Source of the DNA: Halorhabdus rudnickae
GTDB lineage: Archaea > Halobacteriota > Halobacteria > Halobacteriales > Haloarculaceae
Assembly (NCBI RefSeq): GCF_900880625.1
Contig: NZ_CAAHFB010000005.1
Span: forward strand, 1-64,000
Reading direction: 5' to 3'
Length of the DNA stretch: 64,000 nucleotides
This document shows positions 56,390-64,000 of the stretch, piece by piece. Position numbers and translations under genes: made by a program. How positions within the stretch are numbered: position 1 is the stretch's first letter; each line of letters starts with the position of its first letter. Under the pieces are notes generated by a model. The model had not been told where the DNA came from. It saw nothing but the letters and a program-made list of their open reading frames with translations, and made no database searches.

Positions 56390-57838
56390 GGTCGTGTCGC
56401 AAAGTCCTCTAGAGTTCAGTAGCAACTGGCTCCCGTGAGGAACGGGTCGCCTCTGGTGTCCAACCTGAGAGGTGACCCATGCACGCCACAATCGACGTGC
56501 GGTTGACTGTTAGCATCGACGACGACAAAACGATACCGCTGGCCGCGCTGGCTGAGTTCATCACTGACCAGAACGTCGAGTCAGTTCTTCTCGAAGGACT
56601 GGTCGAGAGCCTCGACGCGAGCCGCGTCGAGGCGCTCTGTGGCGAGAAACACGCTCACGGCAATGGTGATCAGCGATTCCAACGAGCTGGAACCGATACT
56701 CGCACAGCTGTCACAACCGCCGGTGAGCACGAGTTTTCTCTCCACTACGTCGAGGATACCGACGCTGACCACGACGAAGCCAGCTACTTCCGGCCCGTTG
56801 AAGATGTTCTCAGCTTCGACGGGCAAAACCGCTATCAGCAGGACATAGCCGCCAAGAGTGTCGATCTCGCTACCTCGCTCAGCTATCGTGATGCTGCTGA
56901 CCACGGCGACGGCATCCTCTCGGAGATGCCGTCGCCGACCACTATCAACCGCCGCGCGAGAAAGTACGGCAGTAAGCTCAAGCAGTTCCTTCCCGACTGT
57001 GTCGCTGATACAGACGCTGATGCGGTTATTCCTGACGGCACGAAGTGTCACAGTCAAGACGACGACCGTTCGTACCACTCCGTCCAAGCCACGCTCGGCG
57101 AAGATACTGCAGAGGAGTCACGCTCCTTGCTGGATCTTTCGGTGAACGCTGATTGGGACGAGACAGCAGCTGACCTCAATGAGATCGACGCAGTCACTGA
57201 CGACGCGACAGTCGTCAGTGACGCTGATGACGGCATCGTTACGGCCTTTACCGACGAATACAGCGATCACCAACTCGATCTTGTCCACGTCGGCCGAACG
57301 CTGGACTACAACCTCTGGGACGATGGCGTGTTCTCCTTGGATCGACGGAACGAGATCGTCTCGGAGGTGATCGATGAGGTGTTCCATCTGAAAAATTCGG
57401 TCGCCAAGCACCGTTCAGACGAGGAGTTCGCGGCGATCCGCGAGCGGATCGCGCGAACGACCGAGCGTATCGAGAAGACAGCGTGGCAGTTGGATCAGTA
57501 CGGGTCAGAGAAGGCTGCGGGGTATCTACGGCGGTGGCTGCCGTCGATTGTGACGTTTGCCGAGCAGGCTGTCGAGGGGTTCGAGGTGCCGTGGACCTCG
57601 AACCCCGTCGAACGGCTGATGGGAGAAGTCAGCAAGCGCTGCAAGAACCAGTGGATGCGCTGGACAACGGAGGGATTAGAGGCGATACTCCAGCTTCGGC
57701 TGGTGAAGTACGCCGATCCAGAGTACTACCAGTCGTTCCTTGACGAACTGCTCCAGCGATCGACCAAAACAGCAATGAGCTGTGACCTCTCAATTGAGAG
57801 CACCAGAGGCAAACTCTAGATCGCTTTGCGACGCGACC
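56390..57838 (+). mobile_element. ISH6-type insertion sequence, 1,449 bp
   Basis: Bounded by 27-bp imperfect terminal inverted repeats (56390-56416 and 57812-57838; 23 of 27 match, ends ggtcg...cgacc). It encodes a single transposase. The length agrees with ISH6 elements as I recall them. The 8 nt outside the left end (aagttttt) and right end (aaaaactt) are reverse complements, not direct repeats, so no normal target duplication is seen. It separates two truncated minus-strand gene parts. Confidence 0.85.
56479..57819 (+). CDS. ISH6-family transposase
   Basis: A 446-aa intact transposase. It contains SPTTINRRARKYGSKLKQFLPDC, a DGTKCHSQDDD segment and VPWTSNPVERLMGEVSKRCKNQWMRWT near the C terminus, with Asp and Glu residues suited to a DDE active site. 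The family assignment comes from overall resemblance to the haloarchaeal ISH6 transposase. No frameshift or stop is seen, so the element could still be mobile. Confidence 0.85.
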   Translation: MHATIDVRLTVSIDDDKTIPLAALAEFITDQNVESVLLEGLVESLDASRVEALCGEKHAHGNGDQRFQRAGTDTRTAVTTAGEHEFSLHYVEDTDADHDEASYFRPVEDVLSFDGQNRYQQDIAAKSVDLATSLSYRDAADHGDGILSEMPSPTTINRRARKYGSKLKQFLPDCVADTDADAVIPDGTKCHSQDDDRSYHSVQATLGEDTAEESRSLLDLSVNADWDETAADLNEIDAVTDDATVVSDADDGIVTAFTDEYSDHQLDLVHVGRTLDYNLWDDGVFSLDRRNEIVSEVIDEVFHLKNSVAKHRSDEEFAAIRERIARTTERIEKTAWQLDQYGSEKAAGYLRRWLPSIVTFAEQAVEGFEVPWTSNPVERLMGEVSKRCKNQWMRWTTEGLEAILQLRLVKYADPEYYQSFLDELLQRSTKTAMSCDLSIESTRGKL

Positions 57839-58399
57839 AAAAACTTTGAATGCTTCTTCCGTGAGGAGAACAGAGCTATCGGAGGGTAGAACGCCGGCAG
57901 AGAGCCCATTCGGCTTTTGACCGTATTGTCCCGTAACGACCCGATATTTTATATCTGATACGAAACCGTCTCCGCACATTGAGATCTCTTCGTCATTCAG
58001 GGGACGTGTCGCCATAACTCCCTTCAAAATCCAGCCAGATACTAACAGGGTCCCCCCAATGAGAAGGACTCCAGCGGTGTACTCAGTGAACGACCTCCCG
58101 AGAACAATTAGCCCGCCGGCCATCAACATCATCGTCAGGCCGATCACGATGATCACTATCCGTTCGAGAGCATCACCCATTGACTCTTCTTCTTCAATGA
58201 TCTGCTTGACACCAGATCGGGCGCTCTTCCCCACTTCATACAGGAATCCAAGAGAGTACGTGGTGCCAAAAACGATCGGAACCATCCAAAGTACCACGGC
58301 TACCGGATCCATATTGGACTGAGTTAAAAAGAGGCTGACAAGAAGCACATATACAACAACCCCCACCCCCGTCCCCACTCTCACTGTCCGGGAAGCCAT
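57839..58399 (-). pseudogene. Membrane-domain gene fragment truncated by the ISH6-type element
   Basis: 187 codons from ATG 58399 (an earlier in-frame ATG at 58426 exists) to the IS edge; reading on into the IS gives an unrelated tail. Four hydrophobic helices: VGVVVYVLLVSLFL, AVVLWMVPIVFGTTYSLGFL, IVIIVIGLTMMLMAGGLIVL and TAGVLLIGGTLLVSGWIL. It then becomes soluble (CGDGFVSDIKYRVVTGQYG...LTEEAFKV). Same strand as the zinc-repeat fragment beyond the IS and facing it, so it may be its N-terminal half. Confidence 0.65.
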
Positions 58400-58512
58400 A
58401 CATCTCCGTTCTTGTTCCCGGAACAAAATATCACATGTGATTGATTCAGGTGACAGCTGCTAGTGGGGACCGTCTGGTCTAGCGATCTCCAACCCAACCA
58501 CTACCGAAAGAC

Positions 58513-58520
58513 TTTTTATA
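58513..58520 (+). promoter_or_regulatory. TATA-like box
   Basis: tttttata, 59 nt before ATG 58579; consistent with a short leader that includes the ggagg ribosome site at 58566-58570. Confidence 0.5.
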
Positions 58521-58578
58521 CCATCACTCCACGTTCAAGTGAAGGCAAGAACACACTCAACACATGGAGGAACAAAAT

Positions 58579-59481
58579 ATGACTGTGACCGATACTACTG
58601 AATCTGCAAGTGAGGAACCTGGCGCTCGCCTGAAGCTCGAGAACACCCAGAACAATCTTCGGAAGCTACAGAAGGAGGATCGGACGGTATACCTAAATCT
58701 GGGTAAGGTAGCTGAGCAGGCCGGACTCGAGCACAAGGACAAGGTCGTCTATGACTTCGATGAGGAAATCGGGTCGATAGTCCTCATTGAGGCCGAGAAG
58801 GAAGACGGTGAATGGCCTGATGACGCGAATACCGTCATGACTGACTCTCGTGTCAATCTCCCGTCTTCAGTCCTCTCCCTCCTGGGCATCAACCCGTCCG
58901 AGTACGATCCGATGTTCGACCCCTTGGTCTTCTGGCTTGAGCCGTATCCAGATGAAGAAGGGTCCCTGTCTGCGGTCGAGGTCGATCCGCTTGGATTCGC
59001 CAGTGGGATTCTCGACGAAGATGGCCGTCTCCTTCCCGTCGAAGATCGGAACCCTGACGGAGAGGAAGGCGGCTGGAACCCCTCTGAAGAAGGGTTTCCG
59101 ACGATGGAAACCGATAGCGCTCGCTCAGTCTATGAAGTTGGACTGGGTGAAGACGTCGTGCAGATGGTCGCCGACAGTCGCTCCATCGAATTGGACGAGC
59201 TCTGGGAGACTCTCGAAGAAATCGCCACTCTCGATGAAGCGTTCTTCGACGATCGCGAGCAGGACCCGTCGATTACTGGAGATGGCCGGTCTGTGTTCTT
59301 CCCCACGAGTGGTACCTGGGACGAAATTGCCCGACACCTTGATCTGCCGGAGGATCACGTCGCAGCGGCCAAAATGGCTCACAACAAAGAGGCCGATCTG
59401 CTCGTATCTGAACTCGGGCTGGCGAACTATTTCGAAGTCGTAGACCGATCCCAGCCCGTCGTTGTTCCGGCGGATCCGTGA
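58579..59481 (+). CDS. Unknown 300-aa protein, paralogue of the TFB-fusion tail
   Basis: The ATG at 58579 is preferred over 58564 because ggagg lies 8 nt before it. Residues ~35-130 hold two AbrB/SpoVT-like beta units (VYLNLGKVAEQAGLEHKDKVVYDF and SRVNLPSSVLSLLGINPSEY) followed by PLVFWLEP. Residues ~195-300 (GEDVVQMVADSRSIELDELWETLEEIATL; then SVFFPTSGTWDEIARHLDLPEDHVAAA) run parallel to the end of the 799-aa TFB fusion encoded next. Possibly a DNA-binding or assembly module; function unknown. Confidence 0.6.
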   Translation: MTVTDTTESASEEPGARLKLENTQNNLRKLQKEDRTVYLNLGKVAEQAGLEHKDKVVYDFDEEIGSIVLIEAEKEDGEWPDDANTVMTDSRVNLPSSVLSLLGINPSEYDPMFDPLVFWLEPYPDEEGSLSAVEVDPLGFASGILDEDGRLLPVEDRNPDGEEGGWNPSEEGFPTMETDSARSVYEVGLGEDVVQMVADSRSIELDELWETLEEIATLDEAFFDDREQDPSITGDGRSVFFPTSGTWDEIARHLDLPEDHVAAAKMAHNKEADLLVSELGLANYFEVVDRSQPVVVPADP

Positions 59482-59796
59482 CGAGTTGAGGGCAATTGCC
59501 CGTTTCTCCTGGATCTGACAGTGAAGGCGATTCGGTTTGCTTCCAGCTTGGCATAGCTCAACATCGGCGTCGTGTTTTGGGTGTTCATCCTGCTAACCGG
59601 AGCCTTGTCTGGTCCTTACGTACTCGATGAGAACGCGCTTGGTGACACTGACTACCGGAAATCGTAATCTTAGATTCCTACCCCTGCCGGGCTGCCCCTT
59701 CTTCATGTGAGCTTCGGACTGTCCTTAGACAGCGTTCCCCCCCACAACCTAATTTAACCCGTAAGAATTAAGTATAAGACGTTCCGACGCATACAC
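59482..59796. promoter_or_regulatory. Promoter region of the TFB fusion with a coding remnant
   Basis: A TATA-like ttaagtataa (59768-59777) lies about 24 nt before ATG 59797, the spacing of leaderless haloarchaeal transcripts. Between about 59557 and 59667 a 36-codon frame (NIGVVFWVFILLTGALSGPYVLDE and on, ending at 59667) looks like the end of a lost membrane protein. Confidence 0.5.
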
Positions 59797-62196
59797 ATGT
59801 CGACTGATGGCCAGAACGAGGGCGTGGGGTCCCTCTACGGACGGTCGGATGGTGCGCCTAACAGCGCCGACGGGTTGAGCGGCCCGTCGGTTTCCGGAGC
59901 TCCGACTGAAGCGTATCGGGGCAATTCGATGGACGGCTCGGGGTGTCCGGAGTGCGGCGGCGACCTCCGCGAATCTGAGAACGAGCTCGTCTGCGAAGCG
60001 TGCGGGCTAGTTGTCGGTGATCAACGGATTCGCCGTGGGCCTGACTGGCGATCGTTCGACGATGAGGCCAACACGGAACAGAAGAAACGCGTCGGTGCGC
60101 CGATGACTGTCGCCAGGCACGACAAGGGGCTCTCGACGACGTTCGATACCTCCACTGACGGTACGGGCTCGACGCTTTCGTCGAGCAAGAAGCGACGCTT
60201 CAAGCGCTACAAACGCTGGCACAAGCAGGCCCAGACGGATCAAAAACGAGGCCAGAACCGGATTGCTGGCTTCATGGAGATCCGACGTCTCGTCTCGACC
60301 ATCGATCTCCCCAAGAGTGTTCGCGATCGCGCCTGTGAACTGTTCACCCAGGCTCATGAGGACGATCTCCTGATTGGAGGTTCTATCGAACAGTACGCTG
60401 CGGCATCTCTCTACGCGGCGTGTCGTGTAATGGATGTCCCCCGAACACAGGAAGAGGTCGCTAAGCAGACGACGGAAAGTCTCAGCGACGTTCGGACCGC
60501 CTACCTGAAGATGGCTCGCGAGATCGGCCTTGGGGCAGCCCCTCCGGACCCGGTGGAGTTCGTTCCCCGAGTATTCTCTGAGATCGACACCGAGTTGACC
60601 GCTGACGAGCGGAAGGAGGTGCTCTCGCTCGTCAAAGAGGCGCGGGAAAAAACGGTTTCACAGGGCCGCAATCCGTTTTCGTTCGCTGCCAGCGCGGCCT
60701 ATGTGGTGTCCAATCGGCTGACTCAGCGCGAACTCGCGGAGGTTTCCAATTCAACTCCGAACACCATTCGGGAGTCTCGCCGCGATATCGAGGCGATGAT
60801 CGAGGAGCGCGAAAAGGGACCGACCGAGGGGGAGGAAGAAAAGGATGGAAACCACTCGACCGAGCTCGAAGGCCAGAAGTTTGCGGATCCTGTCATCCGG
60901 TCTCCGGTAGAGGAGATGGAGGACCTCGACTCGAACAGGATCTTGGTTTCGTCCCAGACGTCATCTCGAGGTACTCCCCTTGCCGATGGTGGTCAGGTGG
61001 TCGTTCAGAAACCCAACCAGTCGACGAGTCAAGAAAAGGAGTTACCCATGCATAGTTCACAACCTTTGGTAGAGTCAATGTCTGAGTCTGATCCTGCTTC
61101 CACAGATGAAGAAGAGTGTGTCGTTTGTGGTGAGGCCGAATCTCGCCTCTTCAACATCCACGGTGATTGGTATTGTCGGGAATGCGGTTACACTCTCTTA
61201 TACTCGCTACCGCCTGAACAGTGGGAGTCTCTCCGGGAAGTAGAGGAACGCATCGAGGATGGTTACTCTTCGGAGCAGGCTCGTGAGGATGTCGATTCCG
61301 AAATGTACCATCCGCCGTACCCTGGTAGTCACAAACGGCGCCGGTTCAATCAGTTATCGGTATCTCGGTCCGAAGGATATCCGCAATTCAACGTGAATAT
61401 CACCCGCCCGCTGCGAGTCTCACCAGTCGATCCTGGGGACAAAGTCCAGTTCCTCGCGACGACTGACCCGCATGGTATCCCCGTCTTGGATCTCTACTAC
61501 GTCGACGAAGACGAAGACACCTCTTCGACCCCCAATGTTCGGACCATTTCCGGCCAAGAGACTGCCGCTCACATCAATATTCCCGAGTCTATCGCACGGA
61601 GGCTATTGGAATCCAAGTTTTCTGTCCCGCTTGAGAAATACGATGGAACTGATTCGCTAATTTTCTGGCCCCAAGCAATGCCAGACCGGATTCGATTGTA
61701 TGCTGTGGCCTTCGAGTCCGAATGGGAAGCCATGCGTCGCGAATTCGAGGAGGGTAGTGAAGCCGAATCTGGTACGGACAGGTCGGAGGAATCTACGGAG
61801 AGCGAAGAGTCCCAGGAAGATACCATCGCACCCGCAGGCATGGAAATCTTCCAGACAGAACACATCGTCGACGCAGTCTCCGAGAGGAGTGTCACCGTAG
61901 ACGATCTGGTCGATGCCCTTGAGGCGACTCAAGAGGTCGCAGAGCAGAAATCGGAACTCCTCGAGGAACAGAGCACGATGGAACCAGTAGCGCATCAGGA
62001 CCAGGTCGTCTACGTGGTCCCCTCTTCGTTCTGGGGGGAGGATCCGTTGAGTGCCCTTCCGGAAGATCCTGGTCTACGTGAGGCGGTCAGGCAAGTCCAC
62101 TACTACACGGCTGACCAGATGGACGACGACGTCGAGGCTGATCTTTCTACTCAGCTTCTCGCAATGGATGCCTTCGTCGTTAAAAAGACAGAATAG
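59797..62196 (+). CDS. TFB fused to a zinc-finger and AbrB-like C-terminal extension
   Basis: A 799-aa protein, more than twice a normal TFB. Residues 1-45 are flexible; the zinc ribbon CPECGG...CEACGLV spans 50-71; the B-finger WRSFDDE...RVGAPMTVARHDKGLSTTF follows; cyclin repeats lie at about 155-240 and 250-335. After an acidic linker comes a second zinc finger (CVVCGE...YCRECG, about 440-467), then a beta-rich region (about 525-665: DPGDKVQF, AAHINIPESIARRLLES, DSLIFWPQ). A final domain (690-799) resembles the neighbouring 300-aa protein. It could direct RNA polymerase to special promoters while binding extra DNA or protein. Confidence 0.85.
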   Translation: MSTDGQNEGVGSLYGRSDGAPNSADGLSGPSVSGAPTEAYRGNSMDGSGCPECGGDLRESENELVCEACGLVVGDQRIRRGPDWRSFDDEANTEQKKRVGAPMTVARHDKGLSTTFDTSTDGTGSTLSSSKKRRFKRYKRWHKQAQTDQKRGQNRIAGFMEIRRLVSTIDLPKSVRDRACELFTQAHEDDLLIGGSIEQYAAASLYAACRVMDVPRTQEEVAKQTTESLSDVRTAYLKMAREIGLGAAPPDPVEFVPRVFSEIDTELTADERKEVLSLVKEAREKTVSQGRNPFSFAASAAYVVSNRLTQRELAEVSNSTPNTIRESRRDIEAMIEEREKGPTEGEEEKDGNHSTELEGQKFADPVIRSPVEEMEDLDSNRILVSSQTSSRGTPLADGGQVVVQKPNQSTSQEKELPMHSSQPLVESMSESDPASTDEEECVVCGEAESRLFNIHGDWYCRECGYTLLYSLPPEQWESLREVEERIEDGYSSEQAREDVDSEMYHPPYPGSHKRRRFNQLSVSRSEGYPQFNVNITRPLRVSPVDPGDKVQFLATTDPHGIPVLDLYYVDEDEDTSSTPNVRTISGQETAAHINIPESIARRLLESKFSVPLEKYDGTDSLIFWPQAMPDRIRLYAVAFESEWEAMRREFEEGSEAESGTDRSEESTESEESQEDTIAPAGMEIFQTEHIVDAVSERSVTVDDLVDALEATQEVAEQKSELLEEQSTMEPVAHQDQVVYVVPSSFWGEDPLSALPEDPGLREAVRQVHYYTADQMDDDVEADLSTQLLAMDAFVVKKTE

Positions 62197-62215
62197 CATC
62201 CCGTCTCTGACCACC

Positions 62216-62527
62216 ATGTCCAGTAGCAACACAGAAGAAGAGCAACATGACTTGGAGCGCCGACTAATTACAATAGAACGTGCCCTCAAACGGGCAGCTG
62301 AGGACCCATCTACAGACCCCGATCCAGGAAACGCTGGATATCATGCGACTGTGGTCGCGGAATTCGATCCTGAGTGCCGAACGGAACGGAGTGTGAGATC
62401 TCTCCTAGATGATCTCGCCGAACGAGGCCGGGCCAGGAAGCGAACGGGTTTCAGCCCTGTGGACAGTCGTCCCCGCCCCTCATATCTCCCTGTCGAGGAC
62501 GACTCATCTGGAGAACCCAATCACTGA
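62216..62527 (+). CDS. Small charged protein, possible winged-helix remnant
   Basis: 103 aa from ATG 62216, 19 nt after the TFB fusion stop. A charged N-terminal helix (QHDLERRLITIERALKRAA) is followed by YHATVVAEFDPECRTERSVRSLLDDLAERGRARKR, which could be a small helical DNA-binding unit. No family is recognised. Likely co-transcribed with the TFB fusion. Confidence 0.5.
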   Translation: MSSSNTEEEQHDLERRLITIERALKRAAEDPSTDPDPGNAGYHATVVAEFDPECRTERSVRSLLDDLAERGRARKRTGFSPVDSRPRPSYLPVEDDSSGEPNH

Positions 62528-62575
62528 CACCTCGGACCCTCGAGGTCAGAGAGACGATCACTTTTACTCGATGAT

Positions 62576-63697
62576 ATGCAACGTAGGCATATGATGGGTG
62601 GTCCAGGTCTACATCGGAGGCAGTGGCGTGTGATCCTTGCGGTGGGGGTCGCGATTCTAATCACTCTATCTGGGTGTGGTCAGTATGTTCCGGGGACGTA
62701 TACAGAAGAGAAGTCCTTCGAGGATATCATGTCTGGCCCGGACATTAATGTCTCACTGTCGGGGGATCAGAATTCTGGCTCCACTCCCAAAGCACTCGAA
62801 GATCTTCAGATCCATCATATCGATGTGGGTGACGGGTCGTCGACATTGGTGATAGCACCGAATGGAGAGACGATGTTGATCGACTCAGGTCCCCGAGAGG
62901 CAAACGGATCTGAGGTTATCAGCTACTTAGAGGAGGTTAACGTCAGTCGTATCGATCATCTCGTGGCGACAAACCCGGATCCCAGCCATATCGGCGGCCA
63001 CGCTGCGGTGATTCACCACTTCGAAACAAATCATGACGGCATCGGTCAAGCATATGGATCAGGTGTTTCCACGAGCTCCGAAACGTACACTGAATACACC
63101 AGCGCCCTCAGGGAACACGATCTTGCCCGATACAACGTTGCTTCAGGTTACCAGCTACCTTTCGGCGCCGAAACACGGGTTGCAGTAATCAACCCGCCCA
63201 GGACCGGCACTGACAGCAATGGACCAGAGACGAATAGTGTGGCCCTCTCCATCCACTACGACGACTTCACGTACCTGATCACGAGTGATGCAGGACGGCA
63301 GGCAGAACGACGAATGGCCAACCAGTACCCCGATCAGATAAACGCCGACGTGTACCAGGTCGGCAATCATGGAGAGTCTACGAGCTCGACTGATCTGTTC
63401 TTCGAGATGGTCGCCCCTTCAGCCACGATCATTTCTAGCGGTCAGAACGGCGAGCATGGCTCTCCCTCGAGAGAGGTAATGCAGCGTCTCGAATCGACTG
63501 GCGTCGAAACGTATTGGACTGCTACCCACGGCGATACAGTGATCATATCGAACGGCACCGATTTTCAAGTACGAACACAGATGAATCATACAACGGATGC
63601 AGGAGAAATCGGGTCGATCTCGATTGGAGCAACAGAGATGGTCGTCCCTGCGGGACAGGTGGATACTCGCCGACCCCACACCGAACTTGGCCTATGA
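62576..63697 (+). CDS. ComEC-type metallo-beta-lactamase-fold lipoprotein, degenerate metal site
   Basis: A 373-aa protein from ATG 62576 (62591 and 62594 also possible). The N terminus is an exported lipoprotein signal: twin Arg (HRRQW), a hydrophobic stretch, then lipobox LSGC with Cys34. The mature part follows the ComEC/Rec2 hydrolase layout: IHHIDVGDGSSTLVIAP, MLIDSGP, YLITSDAG, VYQVGNHGES, ATIISSGQNGEHGSPS. The zinc motif is altered: TNPDPSHIGG replaces THxHxDHIGG, and NHG replaces HHG. It probably lies on the outer face of the membrane as a non-catalytic or changed enzyme. Confidence 0.7.
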   Translation: MQRRHMMGGPGLHRRQWRVILAVGVAILITLSGCGQYVPGTYTEEKSFEDIMSGPDINVSLSGDQNSGSTPKALEDLQIHHIDVGDGSSTLVIAPNGETMLIDSGPREANGSEVISYLEEVNVSRIDHLVATNPDPSHIGGHAAVIHHFETNHDGIGQAYGSGVSTSSETYTEYTSALREHDLARYNVASGYQLPFGAETRVAVINPPRTGTDSNGPETNSVALSIHYDDFTYLITSDAGRQAERRMANQYPDQINADVYQVGNHGESTSSTDLFFEMVAPSATIISSGQNGEHGSPSREVMQRLESTGVETYWTATHGDTVIISNGTDFQVRTQMNHTTDAGEIGSISIGATEMVVPAGQVDTRRPHTELGL

Positions 63698-63840
63698 GTA
63701 AAAATACAGCCTTAGAGACCTTCACGTGTCCGGAATGTGACGAAGAGATCAAGTCTGACCCGATTCATGAGGGTGAAATTCAGCGATCGACGATCTGCCC
63801 TAATTGTGGGAACTGGGTCACCGTCTACGAGGCAAAGTAG
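63694..63840 (+). CDS. 48-aa zinc-ribbon protein
   Basis: ATG 63694 overlaps the lipoprotein stop (ATGA). Two CxxC knuckles, TFTCPECDEEI and STICPNCGNWVTVYEAK, make a simple two-stranded zinc ribbon. Very small and coupled, so it may be a partner or regulator of the upstream genes. Function unknown. Confidence 0.65.
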   Translation: MSKNTALETFTCPECDEEIKSDPIHEGEIQRSTICPNCGNWVTVYEAK

Positions 63841-64000
63841 CTCAGAGATCGAAGCCTATCCTCGAGGTAGCTGCCTAGATTCTGACCTCCGAAGTGTTCG
63901 ACCGACCCCCTCGCATTCAAATAGAGAGCCGGGAAAATCTTAGATGCCTGGTGAGGGCCAGGCTGGAAACGTCACCTGGACCGTCGTAGCGCCGCCGAGT
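63841..64000. other. Window end, no feature seen
   Basis: 160 nt without a supported gene. The last ~60 nt return to high GC and could be the start of a coding region beyond the window. Confidence 0.3.

Overview
The window reads as haloarchaeal (class Halobacteria) DNA. It has high-GC coding sequence and very acidic proteins. It carries archaeal TATA-binding protein (TBP) and transcription factor B (TFB) genes, TATA-like boxes close to start codons, an ISH6-type insertion sequence, and an RPA-like OB-fold protein beside a NrS-1-type primase-polymerase. The gene content is that of an accessory island or megaplasmid: DNA transfer, DNA replication, and many defence-like genes. Everything is read by eye; no database search was run.

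Layout. (1) 1-8343: end of a conjugation-type secretion module on the + strand. It holds a VirB6/TrbL-like membrane protein truncated at a perfect 40-bp palindrome, a membrane-anchored VirB4-N-like protein, a VirB4 ATPase, and a VirD4-like coupling ATPase with a nuclease-like tail. (2) 8661-11412: primase-polymerase, RPA-like OB-fold protein and a 44-aa zinc ribbon, i.e. plasmid-style replication functions. (3) 11600-16656: a minus-strand operon encoding a ubiquitin-like protein, an E2-like protein, a JAB-E1 fusion and a small membrane protein, facing a + strand winged-helix regulator coupled to an unknown 467-aa protein. (4) 16773-23106: a broken and an intact TFB, a CBS-HEPN-like protein, an Mrr-like nuclease with a membrane anchor, a GNAT protein, a DUF932-like protein and small unknowns. 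(5) 23148-46890: a complete BREX anti-phage locus on the minus strand (brxA, brxC, brxB, second brxC, membrane coiled-coil protein, PD-(D/E)XK protein, pglX, pglZ, SNF2-type helicase). Inserted in it are a Panacea-type toxin-antitoxin pair, a divergent TBP and a broken second TBP. (6) 47033-52490: an AddA/AddB-like helicase-nuclease pair. (7) 53007-58399: a minus-strand operon of a protein with about 23 tandem 15-residue zinc-finger units, a degenerate Mrr-like protein and an unknown, interrupted by an ISH6-type element. (8) 58579-63840: a + strand cluster with an unknown 300-aa protein, a 799-aa TFB fusion whose C-terminal half resembles that neighbour, a small protein, a degenerate ComEC-type metallo-beta-lactamase lipoprotein and a 48-aa zinc ribbon.

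How it may work together (inference). The left end moves and replicates the element. The middle and right are stacked defence modules: BREX, helicase-nuclease, Mrr-like proteins, toxin-antitoxin and the ubiquitin-like conjugation operon. The number of extra general transcription factors (TFB, TFB remnant, TFB fusion, TBP, TBP remnant) inside this island suggests that part of it may be controlled by its own TBP/TFB set. The most unusual items are the archaeal ubiquitin-like conjugation operon with its divergent unknown, the 23-unit zinc repeat protein with its Mrr partner, and the TFB fusion with a stand-alone paralogue of its tail.
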